DNA from: Caprella mutica
Taxonomy: Eukaryota > Arthropoda > Malacostraca > Amphipoda > Caprellidae
Length of the DNA: 64,000 nt
Reading direction: 5' to 3'
Assembly (NCBI GenBank): GCA_947561585.1
Contig: CANNZV010000937.1
Span: 124,001 to 188,000 of the forward strand
Shown: positions 21,465 to 32,379 of the stretch, piece by piece
How the letters are laid out: each line of letters opens with the position of its first letter
How positions within the stretch are numbered: the first letter of the stretch is position 1
Notes under the pieces: model-generated
What the model was told of the DNA's origin: nothing
Database searches by the model: none
Seen by the model: only the letters and a program-made list of their open reading frames with translations
Translations under genes and position numbers: made by a program

Positions 21465-21586
21465 AGAGGAGCAGACAGAGTGCCCGAGAGTGCAGGGCGA
21501 GGAAGAAACTCCGCTACCAGTACCTAGAGGACCTGGCAGCGAGTGCTGAGGAGAGTGTCATGTCTTTGAGGAAGGAGGTGGAGCAG
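21465..21586 (+). CDS. CREBL2: CREBL2/REPTOR-BP-type bZIP factor, basic region and leucine-zipper exon
   Basis: This 122-bp exon completes E of KLERSRQS and encodes SRQSARECRARKKLRYQYL followed by EDLAASAEESVMSLRKEVEQ. SRQSARECRARKK is the DNA-contact region of the family, and the following leucine-spaced helix is a short zipper. The acceptor TTTCAG ends at 21464 and the donor is CAG|GTGAGG. The phase closes at EQ. This is the strongest homology signal for a host gene in the window. Confidence 0.92.
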
Positions 21587-21693
21587 GTGAGGCAATAGAT
21601 AAATTCGATCTGTAGGATTGCGTTCTGAAAACATCTAAAAATTTGTCAGATTGTATTTTTAAGTTATTGGGGGGAAATTGGATCAGTTTAAAG

Positions 21694-22242
21694 CAGTGGT
21701 TCTTAAACGGGGGTCTGGATTGTTTATAGGGGGTGCATGAGATGGCTGTTGTTTGTAAGTTCTGTTCTTGCTATTAATATCATGCAGAATATACATGAAG
21801 TATATTTTCCTCAAAATGTTGCGATATGAGGTAGTTATAAAAGTTATGAATTTTCTGATATAAACACCTAATTATCATTGTGGCTTTCGATAACAAAAAT
21901 TATATCTTTTAGTGTGGGATTTCTCGTTTTGTGTGACTGCAATTTTATTCCTTCTGTCCTATATTTTAACACGATATAGCTACTGCATTATTATCACAAA
22001 TTATATTGCTTTCTTTAATTTCAAATGGATTTTAATTTTCCTTACCTAAAAAAAAAATTTGCATTATGAAAATAAAACTATCATTTTCCTTACTTTTTCA
22101 GTTTGCATATTTAACTCTCAAATCATAGTAACCAAAATATATTATAATTGTAGCTTTTCAATCTATTTCAATGCAATACAATGCTCAGGGGGTGCATGAG
22201 AAAAGCAAGGGGTGTGCGAGAAAAATACTTTAAGAACCACTG
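21694..22242. mobile_element. MITE-H copy 2 (hAT-like) with exact 8-bp target duplication
   Basis: Begins CAGTGGTTCTTAAAC and ends TTTAAGAACCACTG. It is flanked on both sides by GTTTAAAG (21686-21693 and 22243-22250). An exact 8-bp duplication and these ends are characteristic of hAT transposons. 549 bp, no ORF of a transposase. It lies inside the intron between the zipper and C-terminal exons of the bZIP gene. Confidence 0.9.
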
Positions 22243-22325
22243 GTTTAAAGTGTTTGCAAATGGTGTTGGAACAGTAATATGTTCACAGTGAAAAAGATAA
22301 TTAGATATTGTTTTCTTTATAACTA

Positions 22326-22490
22326 GAGTAAGTTCCAAATAGTTGCACATTTACGATCATATAATAAATGTCATTTCGTATCCATGGTACCTGCAAGTAT
22401 CATGGATACCAATTGAATAATAATTATATACTCTTTTTGTTTTATGTGCAATCGACACTGTGGAACTGTCGATGATTCATAATTTCCCTA
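22326..22490. mobile_element. MITE-E copy, degraded, in the bZIP intron
   Basis: Contains GTATCCATGGTACCTGCAAG and ATCATGGATACCAATTG as a central palindrome. The flanks AGAGTAAGTTCCAAATAGTT and GTGGAACTGTCGATGATTC resemble the outer arms of the better copies at 24689 and 63130. Confidence 0.5.
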
Positions 22491-22528
22491 ATTCATGTAG
22501 CTACTACCTTTGTTTTTTCTATGTTCAG

Positions 22529-22690
22529 ATCAAGGAGTGGACTATGATGTTGGACAGGGGTGAGATGGCAGACGGTCTGAAGGAGCTGATGGATAAGTAC
22601 GAGAGAACTGGCTCTTTCGACGACAACAAACCACTCGCTAACATTATCCAGGTGCCTCAGGATGAGTATGACGAGGATGAGGACGATTAG
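22529..22690 (+). CDS. CREBL2: CREBL2/REPTOR-BP-type bZIP factor, C-terminal exon
   Basis: Encodes IKEWTMMLDRGEMADGLKE onward, 53 aa in this exon, ending in an acidic DEYDEDEDD tail and TAG at 22688. The segment EQ-IKEWTMMLDRGEMADGLKEL corresponds to the region after the zipper in CREBL2, where family members have a K-x-W-x2-x2-D-x-G pattern. The acceptor is TTCAG. The three exons give 117 aa, close to CREBL2 size once a short first exon is added. Confidence 0.85.
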   Translation: MKEWTMMLDRGEMADGLKELMDKYERTGSFDDNKPLANIIQVPQDEYDEDEDD

Positions 22691-22915
22691 TAGTATTTTA
22701 TGAGCAGGACTAGGATGAGGACGATTCGTTGTATTTTAGGAGCATAGCGAGGACGATTAGAGTGGGATTTTATGAGTATGAGGACGATTAGAATGGGATT
22801 ATATGAGTATTAGGGAGGGCGATTAGAACGTGTGTATAGAATATGATATTATGAGTAGGATGTCTTAATATGGCTATTAGACGTGATGTTAGGAGTATGA
22901 AGAAGATTAGAATGT
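22678..22915 (+). repeat. Degenerate repeat of the stop-codon region in the 3' UTR
   Basis: The end of the coding exon, GATGAGGACGATTAG, recurs in altered form downstream: GATGAGGACGATTCG (22713), GCGAGGACGATTAG (22746), ATGAGGACGATTAG (22778), GAGGGCGATTAG (22816) and GAAGAAGATTAG (22899). The copies are separated by TATTTTATGAGTAT-type spacers. It looks like local duplication of the terminal codons. Confidence 0.6.
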
Positions 22916-23940
22916 TGAGGTAAAGATAAATCAGATCTGTTCAAATTTATTAGAATTAATTACAAAATTGCACCAATATAGTTTTCTATTCGACTAAATT
23001 ATTAATTCATGCTAATTAGTTTGAAAGTTTCAATGTAACGAGTGATTATTTCAGTTTTTATTCTATATTTCAATTTATAATTGTGTATATAATGTATATT
23101 TTATTTTAGTTTCTCACTTTACCTTTGTATATAATAACTATGTTAATGTTCCTAATTAATTTGGCTACGTAGTTTTCTTCAGCATCTGTATTTTCCATGA
23201 CTTAAACTGCTTAATTTAGTTCTTCAATTTATAATTTGAAATAATTTTTTCGTAGATGTTCAACTTAAGGATAAGAAATTGGAAAAGTGTTAAATTTATT
23301 AAACAAAATGTGTACAAATTTTATAGAGATTAAAAATATACTATTTGGCCTGTATTTTGCATGTTAATCAAATAACTATACAAAGTTTAAACTTTAGAAG
23401 GAATTCTTATACAGCAGATAATTGAAATAAGATTATTTCTGAATACCAGTATCACTATGATGCTAAAGTTGAAGTTGAAATGAATGAGAATTAAAAAATA
23501 TTCTTTACAAAAAGTAGCCATTTATGCAATCTCTTAAACCTAGAGATAAACAAATAATATTTTACAACAACCATTTAAACTTCAAATCTATGAGGAAAAA
23601 TTTGAAGATGTGGACTAGACGGTGCTTGGTAAAAAAAACTTTCTAACCCACTCTCCATGTGACACCATCCTGACAATGAGTGAGGACTGATGTTAATTTA
23701 AGATTTGTGTCTGTCTTACCTATGATATATATATATATAAACACAGAGCAAATAAATATTGCTGTGAAGGAGACCACAGTCTTACCTATGAAAATATACA
23801 TACAGAGCAAATAAACCTAAATGGTGGAAGAAAATGTTGACTAAGAAATTAAGATAGCATATAAATACTAATTTAAAAGAATCTCAGTGGTTCAATTGTA
23901 AGAAACTTAGAAATAACAATTTAACCAAATATACGAACAT
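22916..23940. other. 3' flank of the bZIP gene, no further gene
   Basis: AT-rich, with a (TA)n run near 23725 and a CAGAGCAAATAAA motif repeated at 23743 and 23811. A 3' UTR or polyadenylation site may lie here but cannot be fixed. Confidence 0.4.
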
Positions 23941-23943
23941 TTT

Positions 23944-24142
23944 AGGGTAAGTTTCAAATCATTGGACAGCTTCACATTTTGATCATAAGAAAAGGGAATA
24001 TAAAACTTACTCAATATTTTTAAATTGGTATACATGATACTAGGGTATCATGTATACCAATCAAAATAGGTTGAATTATTATTATACACCTTTGGTTATA
24101 TGATCAAATATGTAGTATGTCCAACAACTTAGAAACTTACCC
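23944..24142. mobile_element. MITE-E copy (fold-back)
   Basis: Outer arms AGGGTAAGTTTCAAATCATT and GAAACTTACCCC are inverted. The centre is GGTATACATGATAC and its partner GTATCATGTATACC. The whole element can fold on itself. No ORF. Confidence 0.65.
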
Positions 24143-24688
24143 CAGTAGATATATATATTTCATCAGTACATCCTATGATAATTTCAGAAACTTAACATAA
24201 AGAGAGTTTAGAGTTAGAAAAAATCAGTTTATACAAATAATACTAAATCTATTTCTAAGTAGTCACACGTATGTCGACAGATGAAAGAAAGAAAGAAGTG
24301 AAGATATCTACCTAAATATAATGTAGTTATGTATTGTACTAAATTAAGTAATTCACATATAAAAGTCGCAGTAATATATAGTAAACAGCAGAAAATAACA
24401 AACAATTTATAAAGCAGAAAAAAAAACTTAAAACAATAGGTGTAGCAGAACATAACACTTTGCATAGTGAACAATTTTTATAGTTAATTTTTGTCATAAA
24501 AAGAATACCTTCCACAACATATAAATTGATGATTCTATACATTAAATGTACCCTTCATAAGATTTTTTAAATTGTGCAACAAAAATTACAGTCGTGGTTA
24601 CTAAAAATATAATCCATAAAATATTACTATAAGCTAATTCTATTTATTGTCTTGGAATGGTCAGAAGATAGAACTTGTAGTGAAATTA

Positions 24689-24812
24689 AGGTAAGTTACG
24701 AATTACTGGACAGTTCCACATCTTCGATCATAGAAGAAAATATATAACAAATATTATTTAAGTGGTTATTTTATCAAGATGTGGAACTGTCAGATAATTC
24801 GTAATTCACCTT
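24689..24812. mobile_element. MITE-E copy (short fold-back)
   Basis: AAGGTAAGTTACGAATTACT and a TAATTCGTAATTCACCTT-type end are inverted. GACAGTTCCACATCTT pairs with AAGATGTGGAACTGTC. It lacks the GTATCCATGATACC core, so it is a deletion form. Confidence 0.65.
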
Positions 24813-24898
24813 CCTAACTATAATGGTTTAGTTTTATATTATTCAGTGACAATAAAGTAACACATTTAACTATCATGACAAATGTACTGAATGAAATA

Positions 24899-25068
24899 CA
24901 TTAAAACTCCTCTATAGTGAATGAGTTAGGATGTAGCCTCTATAGTGAACAAATTTTTTTTTAGTTTGCGATGAATTGCAATCAGTTTCAAAAAATAAAT
25001 GGCATAATAAAAATCTGTTCACTATACAGGCTATGTCCTAACTCATTCACTATAGAGGAGTTCTACTG
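24899..25068. mobile_element. MITE-G copy 2 (pogo/Tigger-like)
   Basis: CTCCTCTATAGTGAATGAG and its inverse CTCATTCACTATAGAGGAG lie near the two ends. The flanks are TA on each side (24897-24898, 25069-25070). The right end is TTCTACTG; the left end has decayed to CATTAAAAC. Confidence 0.7.
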
Positions 25069-25769
25069 TACAATCAAAATGTTGACAGTTTACACGTGTA
25101 TATGTTTTACCATACTGTGGCCTTATGAATGAGTGCGAATCTCAAGAGAGATACTTTAGCCGCAGGACAACCTGGCAACGATGGCTTATAGTGCATACAT
25201 ATCCACATAATGGTCTTACTAGTTTTCAGAAGGCACTTTTTCCACAGAAGGAATAGTTTTGTGTTCTTTAAGTACAACAAATCCTTCCTCTTCTGTCATT
25301 GGAAAAATGAAATTCTTTTATGATAGGTAATCAATCAGAGGAACCAAATTAAATACACCAACACAATTAAAACAGTCCTAGATTTCTTACAGACTATACT
25401 GTAGATGGGGTATTAGCATTAGGATAAATTATTGTGACTGAAGAGAGGAACAAATTTAAAAATTGAATGGAAATTTAATTATTGGATCTGACGGGTAAAA
25501 TGGCCCATTCTTGCGCACCTAATATTGGGTCCAAAACCGTTTCACATTTTCAATGATGCATTAAAAAAAGAAGGCAATATCTGTTATATATTTAATTTTA
25601 TTTTAATTGGTATCCAATGGATTATTTACAGTATAGTGAATGAAATAGAAATATATTGCTACCTGATAGAAATATGAAAACTTTGTCTACTATTTAAATA
25701 CACCCCAATGCTACCACCTCATCTCCAATAAATAATATAAAAAAATCTAGAAGTTGAGCAAACCTATAT
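25069..25769. other. Intergenic spacer 3' of MFSD5
   Basis: No gene or clear repeat end was recognised. Any MFSD5 3' UTR must lie here on the minus strand. Confidence 0.4.
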
Positions 25770-26024
25770 TTACATACCAACCGTCAGAGGATGTTTCTCC
25801 TGATCAACACCCAACACTTCTGAGACGACAGACTTGAACTTTGAACGGAGCATGAAGCAGCTGTAGAGAGCTACACCTAGCATTGCCGTGCAGATTATGA
25901 ACATATTCTGTGTGGAGCTGATGACTGTGTCATTGTGGAGCAGTAAGAGTCCAGAGCATGTAAGGATATTCATTGGAACCCTGAACCAATTCATGACGCT
26001 TGCCCTCACTTCTTCTGGGATGAT
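25770..26024 (-). CDS. MFSD5: MFSD5-type transporter, C-terminal exon
   Basis: Encodes IIPEEVRASVMNWFRVPMN onward, 84 aa to the TAA at 25770-25772. IPEEVRA-MN-FR-P-N is the conserved loop and helix before the last membrane segments of MFSD5. Two further hydrophobic helices follow. The acceptor CACTCAG lies at 26025-26031. The last codons GTT GGT ATG TAA also contain a GTATGT splice-donor-like string, so a further exon is possible. However, the two exons already give 451 aa, near the usual family length, so I prefer the stop. Confidence 0.88.
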   Translation of the reverse strand: MIPEEVRASVMNWFRVPMNILTCSGLLLLHNDTVISSTQNMFIICTAMLGVALYSCFMLRSKFKSVVSEVLGVDQEKHPLTVGM

Positions 26025-26249
26025 CTGAGTGAAAAAAAAAACAATAGTTGTTAGTTTAGTAATATAGGTAACAGAATCTTAAAATTATTATATATTGCAA
26101 CACTGCATTTTTGATTAAAGAAAAGTTGATGTAGCTAGCTACTATATTTTCACCAATTCGGATTGATATGCATGTTTACAATATTTTAATAATAAATATA
26201 GTGATATTTAAAGGGTTGATGTGAATTTTTCATTTTATTCTTTATTTAC

Positions 26250-27350
26250 CTGCGATCGAAGGTATCCAATGGCAGGGAAGTAGACTCCAATGGACATTTC
26301 TAATAGTAGAAAAGCTCCATATGTGACATAGACATTGCCATGGTCACCTGTACTGAAGACACAAATTGCCATAGACACCATAGCGGTAATTATAGCACCA
26401 CACAGTATTTCAGTATCCTTCAGCTTCTTTTCAAGCAGTATGGTGTAAATGGACGACCCTATCATGATGCAAATCATGAAAGTAGCAAATACTAAACCAA
26501 GAGGAGGCTTAGCTTCATCAAGTAGAGGAGTCCATTGGAAAACAAAGATGTACATATTAGCCTCAAAAAGAGATTGGACCACTCCCAAGCACAGCACTTC
26601 TTCTTTGAATAAAATGGTCCTGATTCCTTCCATGCAAGATTTTCTCATATTGTGAGAAGTGTTGCCATAATTCTCTGGCCAAGTTTTTAAAATAATAAGA
26701 CCTGACACTATCAAGAATGGAATAGCAAGCATGAAAGGAGCAACAGGTCCCATATTGAGTGTTTCTGCACAAACATTTGCAAATATTCCAGCATTTATAG
26801 CGAGCAAACCATTCCAGAAAGTGGCTTTAGAAAGGGTTACAGAAATCCACTCTGATGGGAAATCGTGTGTTTCTGTATGTTCATACACATACCAGGATTC
26901 AAAAGTGGAGAAGAGCATTGATGTGGCAATTCCTCCAAATATTCTACCCCAAAATAGCCAGAAGAAGCTTGAACTGAGTTTGGTGAGACAGCAAAATATG
27001 TAAGTGATGCAGAAACAGATGGCCATTTTTTTTCTACCAAAACGATCAGCAAGAGGCCCAGTTGTAGTACCGAACACAACACTACTGGCAAAGCCCACGA
27101 CGTACAACAGAGCAATCTGATTTGAAGCATAGCCATAATAAGAGTAAAGCTTGTACACGTAAGGACCCTGTAGCCAATCTGAGAATAGTGCCATGAAATA
27201 TACTGAGAAAAAGGTATTTTGAAATTTCTTGAAGTGTGGATTATTTCCAGAAGCAACTTGTTGTGTTGTATTTCCTGATTTGAATTGAAGAGTTAGAGCA
27301 ACTACAGCCAAGGCCGTGAATGTGGCATATATTATCAGATCCATCGCCAT
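26250..27350 (-). CDS. MFSD5: MFSD5-type molybdate-anion transporter, main exon
   Basis: 367 codons from the ATG at 27350 (context GTCAAGATGG). The protein starts with a hydrophobic helix, then NPHFKKFQ and about ten further membrane segments. Landmarks are FSDWLQGPYVYKLYSYYG, GPLADRFGRKK (the MFS signature loop), WGRIFGGIATSMLFSTFESW, FPSEWI and FQWTPLLDE, all typical of MFSD5. The donor is CGATCGCAG|GTAAAT, and the splice joins ...YLRSQ to IIPEEVRA in phase 0. MFSD5 is known as a plasma-membrane protein linked to molybdate uptake. No frameshift is present and the gene looks functional. Confidence 0.92.
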
Positions 27351-28338
27351 CTTGACGTTCGTTAATGTAGCTATTTGAGAGTAAAATTCAAGTCATCAGT
27401 AGAAATAAATAAAATCTGAAAAAAGTAGGACTCAATTGTTAATCAAACAATTAAAATTATAGAATGCATAATTAACTATGAGCAGTCATTTATTTTGTTG
27501 ATACAAATTGACAATTTCAAGAACTGAGCTTTGCTCATTCTGTAAATTAATCTTGAGCTTCAGGATATTTTTAAAAATTGAAAAAATCTTACTTGTTTAA
27601 GTTTGCAAATACTGATCTGAAGGGTGACAGAGCAACACTGAAATAAATATAATTTTCCTTATAGGATACTCCAAGATATTGGGCAAGTTTTCCTCATTCA
27701 TTTTCTTAATTATCTAATACTATATTATTGCTAGCTTGTTTTCCCAACTTTTTGAATTAGAACGGAACAACAGATGAATAACATTGATGCTTAATGCTAT
27801 ATGTTTGAATTACAGATATCCAAACAATTCAATACTTCATATAGTTAGAATTAAGAATCTGAAATTAGTGCTACTTTTGGATATTATATTATTCTATGAA
27901 AAGGGTTTAGCTAAATTTAAAATAAAGTCACATATATCTTTTTGTTCTTCTTATTTAATAAATAGATAAATAGTCAATGCTGTGTTACCACTCTAAGCTT
28001 TATATAGATTAATCTTCTACTCTCAGAGACGTATTTAATCTCAATGGCAGATGTAATTTTTGTTAGATAAATCATATATCTATCAAAAAATCAGAAGACA
28101 GGACCTTCTAAAAGATTTCTTCAAATAAGAAATTCATATGCCAAATAAAGTGGCCAAGCTGCAAGTGATTCCTAGTCAATTAATTGGTAGGATTTCTGAT
28201 CCCAGGAGAGCCAGTTTGAATTATTTGTGAATCATAAACAGAGAATCCATATAAGTTAGAACAGGAACTTTTAATACGAAAAATGTAAATGTAAATGACA
28301 CTCCTTGTAAATGTAAATGTAAAAATGCAAATTTACCA
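27351..28338. other. MFSD5 upstream region, no other gene
   Basis: AT-rich. A 5' UTR intron is possible because TTTGAGAGTAAAATTC-like splice motifs occur on the minus strand near 27370, but nothing decides it. The open frames here lack motifs. Confidence 0.4.
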
Positions 28339-29102
28339 GGTAATACAGCATGTACAAACTCACCATTTTAATGGCAAGTTTGTGACAGTTATTTTGAGCC
28401 CTTCAATTGCAAATGGACTGGTGAGATATATCTATTTTTCTCCTATACTACAATGTTATTTTGGAGAGAGTTCATGACAATTAGATCATTTTGGAGAGAG
28501 GCAGAGAGCTGGAGAGATAAATGGAGAATTTATGAGTCATACTATTTTACTTGGCAAATTTACAACTTAGAATACAATACTGAATATTGAAAATTATGAA
28601 AAATAGAGTAAAAAGTCAGTCTGCAGAATCCAGACTGCACACTGCAGGAACTGATAAACTGCTCTCCGAGAAATCTTCTATTTTAACTTCTGTTCTCAGT
28701 AAATACATGTAAATATAGGAAACTGGGGTATCTGCACAAATACCCTGTTTCAGACCAGTCTAAAAAGAAGGTCTCCCCAGACGGTCAGACTCAGGATTTT
28801 TTACAGAAATTGGGACTTGGGCGCAGCAAATAACATGGGAACATAGGAATTAAATGGAACTTGGGCACAGGATTAACCCACAAATCCTGCTGTACTTATC
28901 AGACTGGGAACTTTCAGAGGCTGGAAAATTGAAAGCCAATTTATGAGCCAAAATTTCGCACAAATTCTAAGCCAAGCTAATTTGACTCAATTTATGAAGA
29001 TTTCAAGCCGAAATTAATATGGAAACTGACCAAACTGTGAACATACAATATAGGAATTATTTCAAAATTTAAAGTCAATTAGACATAATATCACATATCT
29101 GC
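28339..29102. repeat. MITE-B copy plus MITE-C and TTTGGCTCA-type fragments
   Basis: 28339-28556 is a diverged MITE-B (GGTAATACAGCATGTACAAA, ACTCACCATTTTAATGGC, TACTATTTTACTTGGC). 28610-28740 holds a CAGTCTGCAGA-type fragment. 28745-28920 (CCAGTCTAAAAAGAAGGTC to TACTTATCAGACTGGG) recurs at about 60980-61140. 28920-29102 is the GCCAAGCTAATTTGACTCA repeat. Confidence 0.55.
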
Positions 29103-29500
29103 CAGTCTGTATTTGGTGCACAAAATTTCACTGAAATTTTTGAAAAAGCTGAAAAAATCCACCATAAATTTCCAGTAATTTGGCTGATCCACCAACATTT
29201 TCCCAATTTATCAACCGAAAATTAATGCTAACATAGGAATAAATAGTTAAAAATCCACCGACTTTGCCAGAATATTATTTTCACAGGGGAAAAATTCCAC
29301 CGATATGTCAGTGGAATCCATTTTGGAAAATAACTTAGGCTAACAGATGAATTTTAGAGGCTAAATGCTGCGGATTATACAGATCCTTATTAATTTATTA
29401 TTGTATATTTAGGTTTGCTAAACTCCAACAGAGTAATTAATCCATCAGAAAAGACCATTTTTTCCAGAGTGGAGTGGAATTTACCATGAAATACAGACTG
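29103..29500. mobile_element. MITE-A copy 4, split by a MITE-D insertion
   Basis: Begins CAGTCTGTATTTGGTGCAC and ends CATGAAATACAGACTG. Removing 29318-29472 plus one copy of the 8-bp duplication leaves an ordinary MITE-A right end. Confidence 0.8.
29318..29472. mobile_element. MITE-D copy with 8-bp duplication AGTGGAAT
   Basis: The insert starts CCATTTTGGAAAATAAC and ends TTTTTTCCAGAGTGG. It is flanked by AGTGGAAT at 29310-29317 and 29473-29480. It is younger than the MITE-A it entered. Confidence 0.88.
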
Positions 29501-29511
29501 GCAGTGGCCTG

Positions 29512-30479
29512 CCAAGTAATAAAGCATGTCCAAACTCGCCATTTTAATGGCGAGTTTGTGACAGTTATTTTGAGCCCTTCAATTGCAAATGGCGAGTTTT
29601 ATCTATTTTTCTCCTATGCTACAATGTTATTTTGGAGAGAATTTAAGAAAATTTGATAATTTTGGAGAGAATTTGTTGAATTTTGGAGAGAGCTGGAGAG
29701 ACAAATGGCGAGTTTAAGAGACATACTATTTTACTTGGCTGGCCTGATGCATGTGTATCTCTTGAGACTATTTTAAGAGTGATTTACTGGTTAGGTATTA
29801 CCGTATTTACAGGTTTTCCAACTTGTTTAACCCCTCAAAAATCGCCAATATACTGGCGACCAAGTAAAATAGTATGTCTCATAAACTCGCCATTTGTCTC
29901 TCCAGCTCTCTCCAAAATTCAACAAATTCTCTCCAAAATGATCAAATTTTCATAAATTCTCTCCAAAATAACATTGTAGCATGGGAGAAAAATAGATAAA
30001 ACTCGCCATTTGCCCAAGTAATGAAGCATGTCCAAACTCGCCATTTTAATGGTGAGTTTGTGACAGTTATTTTGAGCTCTTCAATTGCAAATGGCGAGTT
30101 TTATCTATTTTTCTCCTATGCTAAAATAACATTGTAGCATAGGAGAAAAATAGATAAAACTCGCCATTTGCCCAAGTAATGAAGCATGTCCAAACTCGCC
30201 ATTTTAATGGCGAGTTTGTGACAGTTATTTTGAGCTCTTCAATTGCAAATGGCGAGTTTTATCTATTTTTCTCCTATGCTACAATGTTATTTTGGAGAGA
30301 ATTAATGATAATTTTATCATTTTGGAGAAAAATTGTTGAATTTTGGAGAGAGCTGGAGAGACAAATGGTGAGTTTATGAGACATACTATTTTACTTGGCC
30401 ATTTGCATTTGAAGGGCTCAAAATAACTGTCACAAACTCGCCATTAAAATGGCGAGTTTGGACATGCTTTATTACTTGG
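29512..30479. repeat. Cluster of head-to-head MITE-B elements
   Basis: A full copy spans 29512-29738 (CCAAGTAATAAAGCATGTCC ... CATACTATTTTACTTGG). A reversed part follows at 29860-30012, then forward and reversed halves at 30014-30170. Another nearly full copy is at 30173-30399 and a reversed half at 30400-30479. Each contains CTCGCCATTTTAATGGCGAG, itself a palindrome, and GGAGAGAATTT boxes. The order alternates orientation, so the cluster is strongly self-complementary. Confidence 0.75.
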
Positions 30480-31400
30480 ACTGGCGAGTCGGCGACTTTG
30501 TCCATACTTTAGTTTAAAACATGGAATTTACCATGAAATACAGTCTGGCATATCCGAGTCTTGACTTTTTGAAATCTAAGCCAATTAATTGACCTTAACT
30601 GACATACTCTGTAACATGGCACAAATAATATTGAAAATGTATTTTACTGAGAACCGAAGGCAAAATAAAAATTTCTTTGAAAACACTTTAGCAGTTTTGT
30701 AATTTACCTAAATATAAGCTTATAATTTGCAATAATAAGTTTAAAGAAAAGTCTATCAAAAGATATCAGGCAGTTTTAGTACCAAACCAGTCTGCAGAGG
30801 CAGAAGCTAAATATTTTGGATACTTAATATTACCTATTCAGGCTATTCTCTATGAAAAGCCAGAAGCCTAAATATTATTTATATTAATTAATATATTTAC
30901 ACTAATTTTGCTGTTGACACTTTCACTAACTTAGAAATCAAAGTACCTAACTAAACTAGATCAACTGACATAATAGTAATACCTAGTATTAAACATTAAT
31001 GCCAACAAGACAATTTATTTTGGACCTATGTACTAACTAATACACTGTACAGCTGTGAAAAAATACATAGGTATTCTATGTACTTCTACTTTGGCTTGTT
31101 CTTTTCAGATGCTTAGCGGAGAAAACCCCAAAGCTTTTGAAATAACCCGACTATTTCGTTAATTGACAAATGTATTTGTACCTTTCTAATTATATTTTTA
31201 ATATTAAATTATTAATGTGGAAGTATTTTAACTGGGAAGTCAATAGAGCGTAAAAAAACACATTAACCTTTTCGCCCCAGCCGGTACCTGGTTCAAAAGC
31301 ACAGTCCAAAAGAAACATCAAAAATAATGAAAGAAAAACGTAGAAAAGCTTAAAAAAGGTAGATGAGAGGAAAAGTGATCGAAGCTCAGTATGTAAATAA
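30480..31400. other. Spacer with a MITE-A end, no gene
   Basis: 30525-30550 is a bare MITE-A end (CATGAAATACAGTCTGGC). The rest is AT-rich with no motif-bearing frame. Confidence 0.4.
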
Positions 31401-31660
31401 AGGGTCGTACACTCTCAAGGGTTTTTAAGTCCTCATTATTTTCCCACGAGATTATAAGAAATAACGATATAAATCATAGAATTGTTATTTATTTTAGCTG
31501 GTATCCATGATACGTGGAGGTATCTTGGATACCAACTAAAATAAATAACAATTTTATGATTTAGGTATATCGTTGTTTATATTCTGGTGGGAAAAAAGGA
31601 GGAGCTTAGCAAAAAGTCTGGTGGAAAGACTTAAAAATCCTGCGTATGTGTACGACCCTT
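31401..31660. mobile_element. MITE-K copy 2 (fold-back)
   Basis: Ends GGGTCGTACACTCTCAAGGG and GTATGTGTACGACCCTT are inverted. GTATCCATGATACGTGGAGG and its partner form the core. It lies directly beside the TTAA of MITE-F copy 2. Confidence 0.7.
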
Positions 31661-31665
31661 ATTAA

Positions 31666-32265
31666 AGGTCCCCTACAAGCAAATATTTTTATTGCCTTAT
31701 TCAACGAAGCTATTGTTTCTTGTCATTTTGCTGCAAACCGCATCGAATTTGGTAGCATATTTTCAATTTTATATGCTTTTAAAGATTCTTATAATCTAAA
31801 CTGTACAAAACCTATTTTACTTCCGACTTATTAATTTAAGAAATTTTCAGCCTGAAGAAAAAGAATGTACACCATTTGTTTTGATTGTCAACTAGGTATT
31901 AGGTTTGATAAATCCAATTAATATTCGTGTAAAGGTATAAAATTGAATGAACTTATAATAGAAACGTTTATATACTTTAGGAAACAATTAATATCTAAAA
32001 TAATTTAAATAAAGGCCGAAAACGCTTGGTTTGTTTATAAAATTCAAATTTGATATCAAAACAAAGAGTGTACAATCTTCTTCTTGAGCATCAGATTAGT
32101 GATTCGCTCAATTGTTGCTCACAGAGTATTAAAAAACTTTTTAAGCAAATTATAAAATATATACTGAACCAAATTGTATGCAGTTTGCAGAATAATGATC
32201 GTAGACCTTAGTTCTATTATGTTATGTAATAAACTCATTTTTTTCCCGGAGCCTGGAGAGGACCT
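31666..32265 (-). mobile_element. MITE-F copy 2 (TTAA target)
   Basis: AGGTCCCCTACAAGC and GGAGCCTGGAGAGGACCT ends lie inside TTAA at 31662-31665 and 32266-32269. It is about 600 bp and reads as the reverse of copy 1 through most of its length. Confidence 0.75.
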
Positions 32266-32379
32266 TTAACCCCTGCGATATCAACGACGATCCATCGGCC
32301 GTGTTTTGTGGGCCAGTATACGTGTTTTGTGGAGTGCAGGGTATTTGGTGGGTCTTGGAAGTGTCCGCCCTATAAACAA

